Assembly (NCBI GenBank): GCA_036381835.1
Contig: DASVCA010000102.1
Coordinates: forward strand, 39,074 to 103,073
Reading direction: 5' to 3'
Source of the DNA: DASULK01 sp036381835
GTDB lineage: Bacteria > Actinomycetota > Actinomycetes > Mycobacteriales > Micromonosporaceae
Length of the DNA stretch: 64,000 nt
Shown here: positions 24,673-32,940 of the stretch, piece by piece
How positions within the stretch are numbered: the first letter of the stretch is position 1
How the letters are laid out: the number at the start of each line of letters is the position of its first letter
Notes under the pieces: model-generated
What the model saw: only the letters and a program-made list of their open reading frames with translations
Told to the model about the DNA's origin: nothing
The model's database searches: none
Program-made: the position numbers and the translations under genes

Positions 24673-26166
24673 TCACCGGCCATTCCGGCGGACCGGTCGG
24701 AGCCGCAGCCGTCGGGCGACGGCGACCAGCAGCGTCCCCCCGGTGACCGTCCCGGCCAGGAGCGGCACCCAGTCGCCCAGCCGCACGTACGGCGTGTCGG
24801 CGGCGGCCAGCGGTACGTCCACCACGAAGGTGCCCCGATGCTCCGGTGGGATCCAAGCGAGCCGCCGCCCGTCGGCGTCGAACGCCGTCGAGGTGCCGCT
24901 CATCTGCACGAGTACCGCCGGCCGTCCGGATTCCACCGCCCGGATCGCCTCCACGCTGGCCTGCTGAGCATGTGCCCAGGTGTTCTGGAAGGTGGTGAGC
25001 GAGCCCTGTACCACGGTCACCCGCGCACCCGTCCGGACCAGTTCGCGGCGCATGTCGGGGAAGGTGGACTCGTAGGAGATGATCACGCCGGCCGGAACGC
25101 CGTCGAGGTCGAAGACGGTCAGCTCGTCGCCGACCTCTCGGTCGGTGTCGGCCGCCGGGGTGAGATCGGCGATCCAGCCGAGTATCGGCCGTAGCGGGAT
25201 GTACTCTCCGAACGGCACGAGCCGCTGCTTGTCGTAGACGTCGATCAGCCCTTCCCCCGTGTAGTGGTACGTCGACTTGGTGATCTCGCCCGGTGCGCCG
25301 GCGTCCACGTTGATCAACAGGTCAGCGCCGGTCTCCCGGGCAGCCTCCCGCAACCGTCCGTCGAGTTCTTGGTCCTGCTTCGGATCGACGGCCACGCTGC
25401 TCTGCCCCCAGACGATCACATCGGCGCGCCCGGCGAGCTCGCGGGTGAGCCGCAGGTGGGCCTCGATGCGCTCCTGCTCGTCGTGGATCACACCCGGCTG
25501 GACCCCGGCCACCCGCAGCCGTCCGACACCGGCGGGCTCGGGGCGAAGCGCTCCCCAGGCGAGGTTGCCCCCCGCGAGGAGCACGGCGGCTGCGGCCCCG
25601 ACCAGGCGGGCGCGGTTCGGCGCGGCGCGCAGCAGCACGGCGGCGAGGGCGACGTTGACCGCGACCAGCAGGAAGCTGAGCAGCCACACTCCGCCCAGGG
25701 CGGCGACCGCCAGCGCCGACCGTCTGGTCCACTGACTGTTTCCCAGCAGCGCCCAGGCCCCGCCCAGATGCTGCCAGGAGCGCAGTACCTCGATGGTGAC
25801 CCAGACCGACGGCACGATCAGGGTGGCCAACAGTACCCGGGCGGCGGTCGGTCGGCGGAGAAGCCCGTGGGCCGTCAGCCCGACCGGTATCCAGACCAGC
25901 CCGGCGAGCAGGCCGGCCGGGATGGCGAACACGCCGAGTTGGATCAACACCCAATGGTTGACCACCACGAAGAAGCCGACCGCCGCCAGCCAACTGCGCC
26001 ATACCGCCTCTCGGTATGAGCCCGCCCTGGCGAGCAGGAGCAGGGTCGGGACGAGCCCCACCCAGGCCAGCCACCAGGCACCCACCGCCGGGTAGGCCAA
26101 CGCCGGCACGGCGCCGGCGGCCAGGGCGAGCATCCGAAGACCCCAGCGGGTCGCGGTGGTGGCCAC
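24673..26166 (-). CDS. apolipoprotein N-acyltransferase-like protein with degenerate active site
   Basis: 497-aa polytopic membrane protein with the Lnt layout: about six N-terminal hydrophobic helices, an extracytoplasmic nitrilase (CN-hydrolase) domain (about 215-455) and a last C-terminal helix. Lnt transfers a third acyl chain to lipoproteins using a Glu-Lys-Cys triad. Here the Glu position reads Gln255 (IVWGQSS, codon CAG at 25402-25404). The Lys is kept (Lys313 in YDKQRLVPFGEY). The Cys position reads Ser364 (VIISYESTFPDM, codon TCC at 25075-25077). The loop residues around the missing Cys are intact and the frame is clean, so it is a maintained gene, not a pseudogene. The enzyme is unlikely to work by the standard acyl-thioester route. 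Confidence 0.85.
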   Translation of the reverse strand: MATTATRWGLRMLALAAGAVPALAYPAVGAWWLAWVGLVPTLLLLARAGSYREAVWRSWLAAVGFFVVVNHWVLIQLGVFAIPAGLLAGLVWIPVGLTAHGLLRRPTAARVLLATLIVPSVWVTIEVLRSWQHLGGAWALLGNSQWTRRSALAVAALGGVWLLSFLLVAVNVALAAVLLRAAPNRARLVGAAAAVLLAGGNLAWGALRPEPAGVGRLRVAGVQPGVIHDEQERIEAHLRLTRELAGRADVIVWGQSSVAVDPKQDQELDGRLREAARETGADLLINVDAGAPGEITKSTYHYTGEGLIDVYDKQRLVPFGEYIPLRPILGWIADLTPAADTDREVGDELTVFDLDGVPAGVIISYESTFPDMRRELVRTGARVTVVQGSLTTFQNTWAHAQQASVEAIRAVESGRPAVLVQMSGTSTAFDADGRRLAWIPPEHRGTFVVDVPLAAADTPYVRLGDWVPLLAGTVTGGTLLVAVARRLRLRPVRRNGR

Positions 26167-26267
26167 GGCGCCGGTTACCCGTCCCCGGGCGGAGAACGCC
26201 CGCGGCGGCCGGTCGTGCCGGGCCGCCGCCTGGTTTCGGCCGTCCGTCGTGGGGAACGCCGGGCGGC

Positions 26268-27839
26268 GTGTGGGGCGGGGCGGTCGGGCGACGTCGGTTC
26301 GGACCGGTCCGGCCGGGGGCCTTGGTGGTGTTCGCGACTGTGGTCGTCCTGCTCTTCGCGGTCGGGGTGCTGCCCCGCTGGCCCGGTCTCGGGCATCTGG
26401 TCGCGCTTCCGCCGCTGGATCTGATCACCGATCTGCGGATCCTGATGGTGGAGGCACCGAGCTACCCGGCCTTTCTGGCCGGCGTACTGGTCTCCCTCGC
26501 GGTACGCGTGACCGTCTTGGCTTTCCTGCTCGGTGGGCCGAGCCGGCAGTCGCTCGCCTACGCCGCCCGGTATTACCTGATCATGTTGGGTCCGGCGGCG
26601 GTCGCCGCCGGTCTGCTTCTCGCGAGCAAGGCGACCCTCTACTTCGGGTTGTTCTGGATCGGCCTGCTCGCCACCGTCGTCGTCGTGGTGCTCGCCGCAC
26701 CGGCCGTGTGGGCCGCGCCGCCACGGCTGGCACGCGGCTTCGCGGATGCCTTCCGCCACGGTCAGCGGTCGGGGACGGTCGGGGCGTATCTGGTGGTGCT
26801 CGCCGGGCTCGGCGCGTTGGCCGACTGGGCGGGGGCGCTCGGCACCGTGCTGTTCGTGCCCGCATCGGCCGGGCTGACGCTGGTCGCCGCCCGTGCCCTA
26901 CGGGCGGATCCGGGGCTGCGTGCGCTTCGGCGGACGCTGGCCGCCGGCGGGGCCGTCCTGGCCGCCGCGCTGGTCGTGATCGTCGCCGTCGGGCCTGCCG
27001 GGCCGCCGCGGGCCCCGGAGCCGGACGCTCCCCGCGCCGGCTCACTGCTGCTCATGTCGGGGGTCGACTCCTCCTCGGGCAGCGGCGCGATGCTGGAGCT
27101 AGACCCGCACAACCTCGGCTACACCTGTGCGCAGACCCGGTACTTCTCCTATGCGGGCCCCGGCGACGGCCAGCCGCGGGGGAGAGCGCTCTGTCCGATC
27201 ACCACGGGCGCGCCGTACCAGGCGCGGGACACGTTGCGGCCTACCGCGCAACTGATCGACTTCCTGGAAGCGCAGCTCGCCGACATGCCGCCGCCGGTCG
27301 TGCTGGTGACCCACTCCCAAGGCGTGTGGGTGACCTGGCAGGCGGCGGTGCGACGCCGGCTGCCCAACGTCGCGGTGCTGGTGCTGGTCGGTCCCTTCCC
27401 GGACAACCCGGTGCCCTACCCGCCTCAGGGAGAGCAGGGGCGCAGCCGGGTCGCCGCGACCGTCACCGCCTTGGTGTCACGGGGCGCGCGTCCCGGCGGC
27501 ACCTCCGCGTTCACCCCCGACAGCCCGCTCGGGCGGGAGTGGTTGGCCGATCCGTACGCGGTCGAGGAAACGCTGGCTCATCCGTTGCCGGAGGACATCC
27601 GGGCGCTCGCTGTGCCGAGCGTGTTCGATCTGCCGTTGATGCCGGACGGCCCGGCCCTGCGTACGGCGAGCGATTTGTGTCCGGTCCCGGTGATCCACCC
27701 GAATCTGCCTTACTCGGCGGAGTTTCAGCGTGCACTGGCCGTGTTCCTCGACGGCCGGACGCCGGATTCGTGCCCGTTCTGGCGCCCCCTGGTCGGCCAC
27801 GTCTTCCGCCCGTTCACGGTTGCGGCCTGGGATGATTGA
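26268..27839 (+). CDS. multispanning membrane protein with alpha/beta-hydrolase-like domain
   Basis: About 523 aa. The N-terminal half (to about 255) has roughly seven hydrophobic helices, including ALVVFATVVVLLFAVGVLP and GLLATVVVVVLAAPAVW. The extracytoplasmic or cytosolic C-terminal half looks like an alpha/beta-hydrolase: VVLVTHSQGVWVTWQAAV carries a nucleophile elbow (HSQG), and four cysteines could form disulphides. I do not recognise a named family. The start is uncertain: GTG at 26268 gives a complete first helix; TTG/GTG codons at 26322-26330 are alternatives. It is divergent from the Lnt-like gene with a short shared promoter region. Confidence 0.75.
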   Translation: MWGGAVGRRRFGPVRPGALVVFATVVVLLFAVGVLPRWPGLGHLVALPPLDLITDLRILMVEAPSYPAFLAGVLVSLAVRVTVLAFLLGGPSRQSLAYAARYYLIMLGPAAVAAGLLLASKATLYFGLFWIGLLATVVVVVLAAPAVWAAPPRLARGFADAFRHGQRSGTVGAYLVVLAGLGALADWAGALGTVLFVPASAGLTLVAARALRADPGLRALRRTLAAGGAVLAAALVVIVAVGPAGPPRAPEPDAPRAGSLLLMSGVDSSSGSGAMLELDPHNLGYTCAQTRYFSYAGPGDGQPRGRALCPITTGAPYQARDTLRPTAQLIDFLEAQLADMPPPVVLVTHSQGVWVTWQAAVRRRLPNVAVLVLVGPFPDNPVPYPPQGEQGRSRVAATVTALVSRGARPGGTSAFTPDSPLGREWLADPYAVEETLAHPLPEDIRALAVPSVFDLPLMPDGPALRTASDLCPVPVIHPNLPYSAEFQRALAVFLDGRTPDSCPFWRPLVGHVFRPFTVAAWDD

Positions 27840-27858
27840 CCTTCGCGATTGCGACGAT

Positions 27859-28680
27859 TCAGTACGCGTCGGCGAGTCGCCTGCGTAGCTTTCCGAGGGC
27901 CCGGGCCAGCAGGCGGGAGACGTGCATCTGGGATACGCCGATCTGCGCGGCGATCTGTGACTGCGTCAGCCCGTGGTAGAAGCGCAGGTGGAGGATGCGC
28001 TGCTCGCGCTGGTCCAGGCCGGCCAGCGCCGGCCCGAGCGCCACGCGTAGCTCGGCCTGCTCGTACTGCGCGTCATCGACGCCGATCATGTCGCCCAGTT
28101 CGGTACCGTCGTCGCCGTCGGCGGGGGCGGACAACGACACGGTGTTGTAGGCGAGCGCCCCTTCCAGGCCCTCGATCACGTCCTCCTCGGATACGCCGAG
28201 ATAGGTGGCCACGTCGGTCACCGTCGGCGACCGCCCCAGCGTCTGCAGCAGCGTGCCGTTCGCCTCAGCGATGCGCAGCCGCAGCTCCTGCAGCCGGCGC
28301 GGTACTCGTACATCCCAGGTGCGGTCGCGGAAGTGCCGCTTGAGTTCGCCGACGATCGTGGGGATCGCGTACCGGACGAAGTCCATCCCCCGCGTCGGGT
28401 CGAACTTGTCGATCGCCTTGATCAGCCCGACCGCGGCGGTCTGGGCCAGGTCGTCGGGGGACTCCCCGCGACCGCTGTAGCGGCGGGCGAGGTGGTTGGC
28501 CAACGGCAGCCATGCTTCGATCACTTGCTCGCGCAGTGCCGCTCGGTCGGGGTGGCCGACGGGCATTCCGACCAGGTCCTGCAACAGTTCGGAGGCGAGG
28601 TCGGTGGTCGTGTCCAGGGTGTCGACCGTCGGCTGCGCGATGGTTGTCGCGGTCAAGGTGCCTCCCTGCACATCGTCCAT
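27859..28680 (-). CDS. SigF/SigB-type RNA polymerase sigma factor
   Basis: About 273-aa group 3 sigma factor. Region 2 holds SPDDLAQTAAVGLIKAIDKF and MDFVRYAIPTIVGELKRHFRD (core binding and -10 recognition), region 3 RVPRRLQELRLRIAEAN, and region 4 LDQREQRILHLRFYHGLTQSQ with the helix-turn-helix QIGVSQMHVSRLLARAL. The length and the YAxPTIxGELKRxFRD signature place it in the SigB/SigF stress family, which reads GTTT...GGGTAT promoters; such sequences are concentrated in the next 22 kb. No anti-sigma or anti-anti-sigma gene is adjacent. The start is uncertain: ATG 28680 is used here; GTG 28725 and TTG 28656, the latter with GGAGG 4 nt before it, are alternatives. Confidence 0.92.
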   Translation of the reverse strand: MDDVQGGTLTATTIAQPTVDTLDTTTDLASELLQDLVGMPVGHPDRAALREQVIEAWLPLANHLARRYSGRGESPDDLAQTAAVGLIKAIDKFDPTRGMDFVRYAIPTIVGELKRHFRDRTWDVRVPRRLQELRLRIAEANGTLLQTLGRSPTVTDVATYLGVSEEDVIEGLEGALAYNTVSLSAPADGDDGTELGDMIGVDDAQYEQAELRVALGPALAGLDQREQRILHLRFYHGLTQSQIAAQIGVSQMHVSRLLARALGKLRRRLADAY

Positions 28681-28850
28681 GAGCGGCAGTCGCGCTGTCG
28701 GCCGGTGGTCGGTCAGGTGCACCACCTTAGCCCGAATGGTGCAAGGAAATCTAGCCGAACATCCGATGGATAATTCTGGTGAATCGGGTGATCAGGTCGT
28801 CCCGACAATCTTCTCGTGCTCTTACCTTGATCGATGCGGCACGAACCGGT

Positions 28851-28875
28851 GTTTCTCCCACCACGGTTCGGGAAT
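28851..28875 (+). promoter_or_regulatory. SigF-type promoter of the 42-aa membrane peptide gene
   Basis: GTTT (28851-28854), 15 nt, GGGAAT (28870-28875), 37 nt before the GTG at 28913. Matches the SigB/SigF consensus GTTT-N14-16-GGGWAT. Confidence 0.6.
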
Positions 28876-28912
28876 CCGGGCGGCGAAGTTGACGTGCACC
28901 GGGGAGGGCACC

Positions 28913-29041
28913 GTGACCACCGCCCGCGACAGACGGCAGGCGTACTCGGGTCAGACGCTGGACGGCGAGCGGGGCGCGTTGATCGCCCTGCTGGTCATGG
29001 TGCTCCTCGGGGTCACGGCGATCTTTCTGGTCGCCGGTTGA
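28913..29041 (+). CDS. 42-aa single-pass membrane peptide
   Basis: Small protein: a polar basic N-terminus (VTTARDRRQAYSGQTLDGER), then one membrane helix (GALIALLVMVLLGVTAIFLVAG) reaching the C-terminus. The GTG start has a strong GGGGAGGG ribosome site at good spacing and a SigF-type promoter just upstream, which is why I accept such a short gene. Function unknown. It is divergent from the sigma factor gene and convergent with the pirin gene. Confidence 0.7.
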   Translation: MTTARDRRQAYSGQTLDGERGALIALLVMVLLGVTAIFLVAG

Positions 29042-29070
29042 CAGCCGCCGCCCGCTCGGTCGCAGATCCC

Positions 29071-30069
29071 TCACACGGTCGGCACGGTGGCCGGCCCGTC
29101 GCCGGCGTGGGGGACGCGTTCGGCCGGGACCACCCCCATGCGTCCGGCCTGGTAGTCCTCGAACGCCTGTACGAGCTCCGCGCGGGTGTTCATCACGAAC
29201 GGCCCGTACTTGGCGACCGGCTCGCGGATGGGCTGCCCGCCCATGAGATACACGTCGAGCGCCCTGTCGCGGGATTCCTGCCGCACGTCCGCGGTGAAGC
29301 GAATGACGTCACCGGGGCCGTGCACGACGAGCCGGCCGGTCTCAACGGGGTGCCGGTCGAGGCCGACCGTGCCCCGTCCGTTGAGCACGTAGAGCAGCGC
29401 GTTGAAGTCGGCCCGCCACGGCAGATCGACCTGTGCCCCGGGCTGCACGGTGACGTGCGCGAGGGTGATCGGCGTATGCGTTGTGCCGGGGCCGCTATGC
29501 CCGTCGATCTCACCCGCGATGACGCGGATCAGCGCCCCGCCGTCGGGCGTGGTGAGCAGTGCGGCCTCCTTGCCCCGGATGTCCTGATACCGGGGTGGCT
29601 TCATCTTCGCCGCCCGGGGCAGGTTGACCCACAGCTGCAGGCCGTGGAACAGGCCGCCGCTCACCACCAGGTGCTCCGGCGGTGCCTCGATGTGCAGGAT
29701 GCCGGCGCCCGCGGTCATCCACTGGGTGTCCCCGTCGGTGATGGTGCCGCCGCCGCCGTGGGAATCCTGGTGCTCGAAGATGCCGTCGATCATGTACGTC
29801 ACGGTCTCGAAACCCCGGTGCGGATGCCACGGGGTGCCCTTGGCTTCGCCCGGGGCATACTCCACCTCACCCATCTGGTCCAGGTGCAGGAACGGGTCGA
29901 GCTCGTGCAGCGGGACACCGGCGAAAGCGCGCCGGACCGGAAACCCCTCGCCCTCGTACCCCTGGGGTGCGGTGACCAGCCGCCGGACCGGCCGATAGCG
30001 GACGACCGCCGGGTCGAACTCTCGCAGGCGGGGCAGGATCAACACATCGGGTACGGTCACCGCCGGCAT
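29071..30069 (-). CDS. pirin family protein
   Basis: 332-aa double-cupin protein. The metal-binding pattern of pirin is present: TPWHPHRGFETVTYMIDG (two His near residues 82-84) with HQDSHGG and GAGILHIEAPPEH (His and Glu near 125). Bacterial pirins are iron-binding proteins; some have quercetinase activity, others act as redox-linked regulators. The C-terminal cupin and a tail reading FVMNTRAELVQAFEDYQAGRMG are also typical. The ATG at 30069 follows GGGGGGAA. It appears monocistronic, with a 309-bp divergent region upstream. Confidence 0.93.
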   Translation of the reverse strand: MPAVTVPDVLILPRLREFDPAVVRYRPVRRLVTAPQGYEGEGFPVRRAFAGVPLHELDPFLHLDQMGEVEYAPGEAKGTPWHPHRGFETVTYMIDGIFEHQDSHGGGGTITDGDTQWMTAGAGILHIEAPPEHLVVSGGLFHGLQLWVNLPRAAKMKPPRYQDIRGKEAALLTTPDGGALIRVIAGEIDGHSGPGTTHTPITLAHVTVQPGAQVDLPWRADFNALLYVLNGRGTVGLDRHPVETGRLVVHGPGDVIRFTADVRQESRDRALDVYLMGGQPIREPVAKYGPFVMNTRAELVQAFEDYQAGRMGVVPAERVPHAGDGPATVPTV

Positions 30070-30378
30070 TCCGGGTTCCCCCCATCGAGTCGAGACAGGC
30101 GGCGCCCACCGCCCGAAGACCCTCGTCGAGTAGTAGGCCGGCCACGGTCAGACCGGCGACCTCGGCGGGGTCCGAGCAGTGCTCGCGCGCCGGGTGCACC
30201 TCTTAAAGGTAGCGCTGGTTCGGATCTGAAACGGCCGGGATCACGTGGGGTGAGGGCGGCCGGTTTGTGCCCCGAAGTCACGGCTGTCGGGAAAATCCCT
30301 CGCGCGGTGGTGGTTCGGGGCAGGTCGCGCGGGTATGCCCGTCGGCGGCATAGCTCGCAGGCGACACGGGAGGGATAA
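30070..30378. other. 309-bp divergent intergenic region
   Basis: No convincing gene. It contains the pirin ribosome site at the left, the SigF-type promoter at 30312-30336 and the GGGAGGG ribosome site of the membrane protein gene at the right. Nothing else stands out. Confidence 0.5.
30312..30336 (+). promoter_or_regulatory. SigF-type promoter of the TM-helix protein gene
   Basis: GGTT (30312-30315), 15 nt, consensus GGGTAT (30331-30336), 42 nt before the ATG at 30379. The leader carries a GGGAGGG ribosome site. Confidence 0.6.
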
Positions 30379-31203
30379 ATGTCCGACAGCCTGGCAGTTC
30401 GGCAGGTCGACATCGGCGACGCGGTCGCCGACATGTGGAGATCGGTGCTGATCGTCATTCCGACAGCCATCGCGTTCGTGGCCATCCTGATCATCGGTTG
30501 GCTGGTCGCCCGCGCCGTACTCAGAATCGTCGACAGCGCGCTTGAACGCGTGGGCTTCGACCGGCTGATCGATCGGAGCGGGGTCGGTCGTGCGCTGCAG
30601 CGGACGAAGTACGACGCGAGCGACATCCTCGCGAAGCTGGCGTACTACGCGGTACTGCTGTTCACCCTGCAACTCGCCTTCGGCATCTGGGGACCCAACC
30701 CGATCAGCGACCTGATCAACGCGGTCATCGCCTGGCTGCCGCAGGCGTTCGTGGCGATCGTGATCGTGATCGTCGCCGCGGCGATCGCCAACGCCGTACG
30801 GGATCTCGTCAGCGGCACACTCGGCGGTCTGTCCTACGGCCGAGTGTTGGCGAACGCCGCCGCGGTCTTCATCGTGGCCCTCGGCGTGATCGCCGCGCTG
30901 AACCAGGTCGGCATCGCCACCACGGTGACCACCCCGGTCCTGGTCGCCTTCCTGGCCACCGTGGCCGGCATCCTCATCATCGGTGTCGGTGGTGGCCTGG
31001 TGCGTCCGATGCAAGACCGGTGGGAGGGCTGGCTGCAGCGGGCGGCACGGGAATCGCAGGCGGTCCGGGAGCAGGCCCAGGCCCGTGGTCGCAGCGATGT
31101 GCAGCGGCAGATGGCCGAACAACCCCAGCCGGCCCAGCCGCAGGCGGCGGGTGCACCGGGCGCGGCGCAGACGCAGCGGGTGAACCCCCGCGAGGGGCGG
31201 TGA
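30379..31203 (+). CDS. TM-helix repeat / MscS-like small membrane protein
   Basis: 274-aa membrane protein with about five hydrophobic helices: VLIVIPTAIAFVAILIIGWLVA, LAYYAVLLFTLQLAFGIWG, QAFVAIVIVIVAAAIANAVRD, AAAVFIVALGVIAALNQVGI and VLVAFLATVAGILIIGVGGG. The repeated helix followed by an N/D-x-VRD-like turn matches the conserved TM-helix family related to mechanosensitive channels, but the MscS beta domain is absent. The C-terminal 60 residues are Gln/Ala/Pro-rich and cytoplasmic. It could form or modulate an osmotic pore. A SigF-type promoter lies upstream, consistent with a stress role. Confidence 0.8.
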   Translation: MSDSLAVRQVDIGDAVADMWRSVLIVIPTAIAFVAILIIGWLVARAVLRIVDSALERVGFDRLIDRSGVGRALQRTKYDASDILAKLAYYAVLLFTLQLAFGIWGPNPISDLINAVIAWLPQAFVAIVIVIVAAAIANAVRDLVSGTLGGLSYGRVLANAAAVFIVALGVIAALNQVGIATTVTTPVLVAFLATVAGILIIGVGGGLVRPMQDRWEGWLQRAARESQAVREQAQARGRSDVQRQMAEQPQPAQPQAAGAPGAAQTQRVNPREGR

Positions 31204-31273
31204 CGGGCGGTGGGCGGCGGGTACCCGGCCGGTGCACGGTCGGGTGCCCCGCACTGCCCGGGAATACCCGCCG

Positions 31274-31663
31274 CTAGCGGACGATGCCCGCCTCTCGGGC
31301 CAGGGCGCACACGGCCACGAGTCGCACCAGCACCCAATCGGCGTCGGACCAGTCGACCGGGCCGGGCGGCGGCTGCCAGCCGTACTCCAGCGCCGCGTCG
31401 CGGACCCCTTCGGCGTAGCCGGCCAGGGCGGCGGCGCTCACCGGAGGCGGCTCCTGCCGAAGTTGCTCCAACCAGTCCGGCACCGGCTGATCGGCGGTCC
31501 GGGAAAGGCTCTCCCGCACCGCGGCCACATGCTGGTCGACCAGGGCCAGCAGGCCGGCATCCCGTGCGGCAGCGGTCAGCCCGGTGACCCCGACCGACGT
31601 CATCAGTGCGGCCAGCACGGCACGGGCCGACGGGCGAGCAGCTGTCCCACCGATGCCGCTCAT
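31274..31663 (-). CDS. small alpha-helical protein, possibly DUF6401-like
   Basis: 129-aa soluble protein, mostly helical: VLAALMTSVGVTGLTAAARD, LLALVDQHVAAVRESLS and ALAGYAEGVRDAALEYGW. The DQHVAAVRE and YAEGVRDAAL..GW patterns resemble a small actinobacterial family (DUF6401) that I recognise only loosely. Function unknown. The ATG at 31663 overlaps the stop of the upstream membrane protein gene by 4 nt, so the two are coupled. Confidence 0.6.
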   Translation of the reverse strand: MSGIGGTAARPSARAVLAALMTSVGVTGLTAAARDAGLLALVDQHVAAVRESLSRTADQPVPDWLEQLRQEPPPVSAAALAGYAEGVRDAALEYGWQPPPGPVDWSDADWVLVRLVAVCALAREAGIVR

Positions 31664-31878
31664 CTCGTCGTACCACCGTCCCCGCGGGAGGTCCGACGGC
31701 GCGTCGCGTCGTCGGCGAGGAGCGCCGTCGCCACCAGCAGTGCCACGCAGAGACTGAACAGCCACGACGCGTCGGCGACCAGTCGTGCGGCGACCGGCGC
31801 GTTCAGCGCGGCCAGGAGGAAGCCGAGCCAAGCCAGTCGGCGCTGTCGCGCGGTGAGGAAGCCAGGAGCCCGATGCAC
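31660..31878 (-). CDS. 72-aa two-helix membrane protein
   Basis: Short protein with two hydrophobic helices (LAWLGFLLAALNAPVAARLV and WLFSLCVALLVATALLA), a basic N-terminus and a polar tail. I do not recognise a family. The GTG start at 31878 lacks a ribosome site, but CAGAAT lies 6 nt upstream and could be a -10 box for a leaderless message. It is translationally coupled (ATGA) to the helical protein gene downstream. Confidence 0.55.
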   Translation of the reverse strand: MHRAPGFLTARQRRLAWLGFLLAALNAPVAARLVADASWLFSLCVALLVATALLADDATRRRTSRGDGGTTR

Positions 31879-32013
31879 CCAGAAATTCTGCCGCTGCGGG
31901 CGACGCTTGCCGTCATCCGAATGGACGAATCCGGCCCGGTCAGCGACGTGATGTGCGCCGCAGATCGAGCGGCCCCGAGCGTCTCGACCCGAGTCGCGGC
32001 ACCAGCAACCGCA

Positions 32014-32040
32014 AGGGTCGGCGCTCCTCGCGCCGACCCT
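32014..32040. terminator. 11-bp stem hairpin with short T-run
   Basis: AGGGTCGGCGC (32014-32024), loop TCCTC, GCGCCGACCCT (32030-32040), followed on the plus strand by ATATTTTCCCC. Perfect 11-bp stem. It lies 87 nt downstream of the minus-strand gene ending at 32127 and is its likely terminator. The rest of 31879-32126 holds nothing recognisable. Confidence 0.6.
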
Positions 32041-32126
32041 GATGATGATATTTTCCCCGGTCGGCCGGTGGTACCGCCCGGCGCCGTCCGGTCGTCACGC
32101 GCCGCATCGCGGCTGTTCGCACTTCG

Positions 32127-32360
32127 TCAGTGCGGGCCGTTGCGCCCCGTGGTGGAGGGCCGGTACGGCCGCTGCGGGTCGGTGGCGTACGGGTCGTAGG
32201 TGGCCGCCTCCGGCCCCCGTCCGAATGCCGCCTCTTCGCCGGCGTCGTTGTCGGTGACCTCATCCAGCTGTCCGTCCAAGGCGGGCGACGACACCGCCCG
32301 TTCCAGGTCCCGCAGAGGCAGCCGCCGTTCGTCCCGCCAGACACCGTCGTAGTCGGTCAT
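32127..32360 (-). CDS. 77-aa acidic hypothetical protein under SigF-type promoter
   Basis: Small, very acidic, probably disordered protein (MTDYDGVWRDERRLPLRDLE, then DGQLDEVTDNDAGEEAAFG and a Tyr/Pro-rich tail YDPYATDPQRPYRP). No family recognised. I accept it because a perfect SigF-type promoter (GTTT-15-GGGTAT) ends 8 nt before its ATG, the same layout as neighbouring genes. The message would be almost leaderless. Confidence 0.6.
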   Translation of the reverse strand: MTDYDGVWRDERRLPLRDLERAVSSPALDGQLDEVTDNDAGEEAAFGRGPEAATYDPYATDPQRPYRPSTTGRNGPH

Positions 32361-32368
32361 GCCAGTGG

Positions 32369-32393
32369 ATACCCCGGCCCGCCAGGGCCAAAC
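32369..32393 (-). promoter_or_regulatory. consensus SigF-type promoter of the 77-aa gene
   Basis: On the minus strand GTTT (32390-32393), 15 nt, GGGTAT (32369-32374), then 8 nt to the ATG at 32360. Both boxes match the consensus exactly. Confidence 0.65.
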
Positions 32394-32427
32394 GGCGAGG
32401 CGGTGGAGGCGGCGGAACCCGGCGCGG

Positions 32428-32889
32428 CTAGGGTTGCGGACGCGGCACCTCGCCCCGCCACGCCCCGGTCTCGACGCCGCGACCCTCGATGAAGCTCTTG
32501 AACCTTCTCAAGTCGGCCTTGACGCGCTGGTTGACGACGCCGAGCCGGTCCGCCGCCTGCTCGGCGACCCCGTGCGGCTCGAACTCCAACTGCGCGGTGA
32601 CCCGGGTGTGGTTCTCGTCGAGTCGGTGAAAGGTCACCACCCCGGCCTGCCGCACCCCGTCGATCGCGCGCCACGCCACCCGCTCGTCCGGGATCTGCTC
32701 GGTGATCCGGGCATCGAACTCGCGGGTCACGCCGCCGATCTCGGTCCGCCAGCGGGTCATCGTGTCCGAGAGTTGGCGGACCTCCGTGACACCCGCCATG
32801 AACTGCGGGAAGTCCTCGAACTGGGTCCACTGGTTGTAGGCCGTGCGGATCGGCACAGCGACATCCACGTACTCGATGACCGTACCCAT
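32428..32889 (-). CDS. SRPBCC (cyclase/dehydrase-like) family protein
   Basis: 153-aa START-like helix-grip protein: VIEYVDVAVPIRTAYNQWTQ, FEDFPQFMAGVTEVRQLS, RWRTEIGGVTREFDARITEQ, VVTFHRLDENHTRVTAQLEF and a long C-terminal helix. This is the polyketide cyclase/dehydrase subgroup that often occurs in stress regulons and binds hydrophobic ligands; the ligand is unknown. ATG 32889 has GAGGGG at 7 nt; in-frame TTG/GTG codons at 32895/32892 are alternatives. It follows the DUF2795 gene by 51 nt and may share its SigF-driven transcript. Confidence 0.88.
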   Translation of the reverse strand: MGTVIEYVDVAVPIRTAYNQWTQFEDFPQFMAGVTEVRQLSDTMTRWRTEIGGVTREFDARITEQIPDERVAWRAIDGVRQAGVVTFHRLDENHTRVTAQLEFEPHGVAEQAADRLGVVNQRVKADLRRFKSFIEGRGVETGAWRGEVPRPQP

Positions 32890-32940
32890 CACCAAACCCC
32901 TCGCCCGTGTCGGAAACCGTTGCCGAGCGGGCCCGCGCCG

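Noticed and set aside
32890..32940. A further SigF-type promoter before the SRPBCC gene at 32889
   Set aside because: A GTTT followed at 14 nt by GGGTTT exists, but it overlaps the ribosome site and leaves no room for a transcript start before the ATG.
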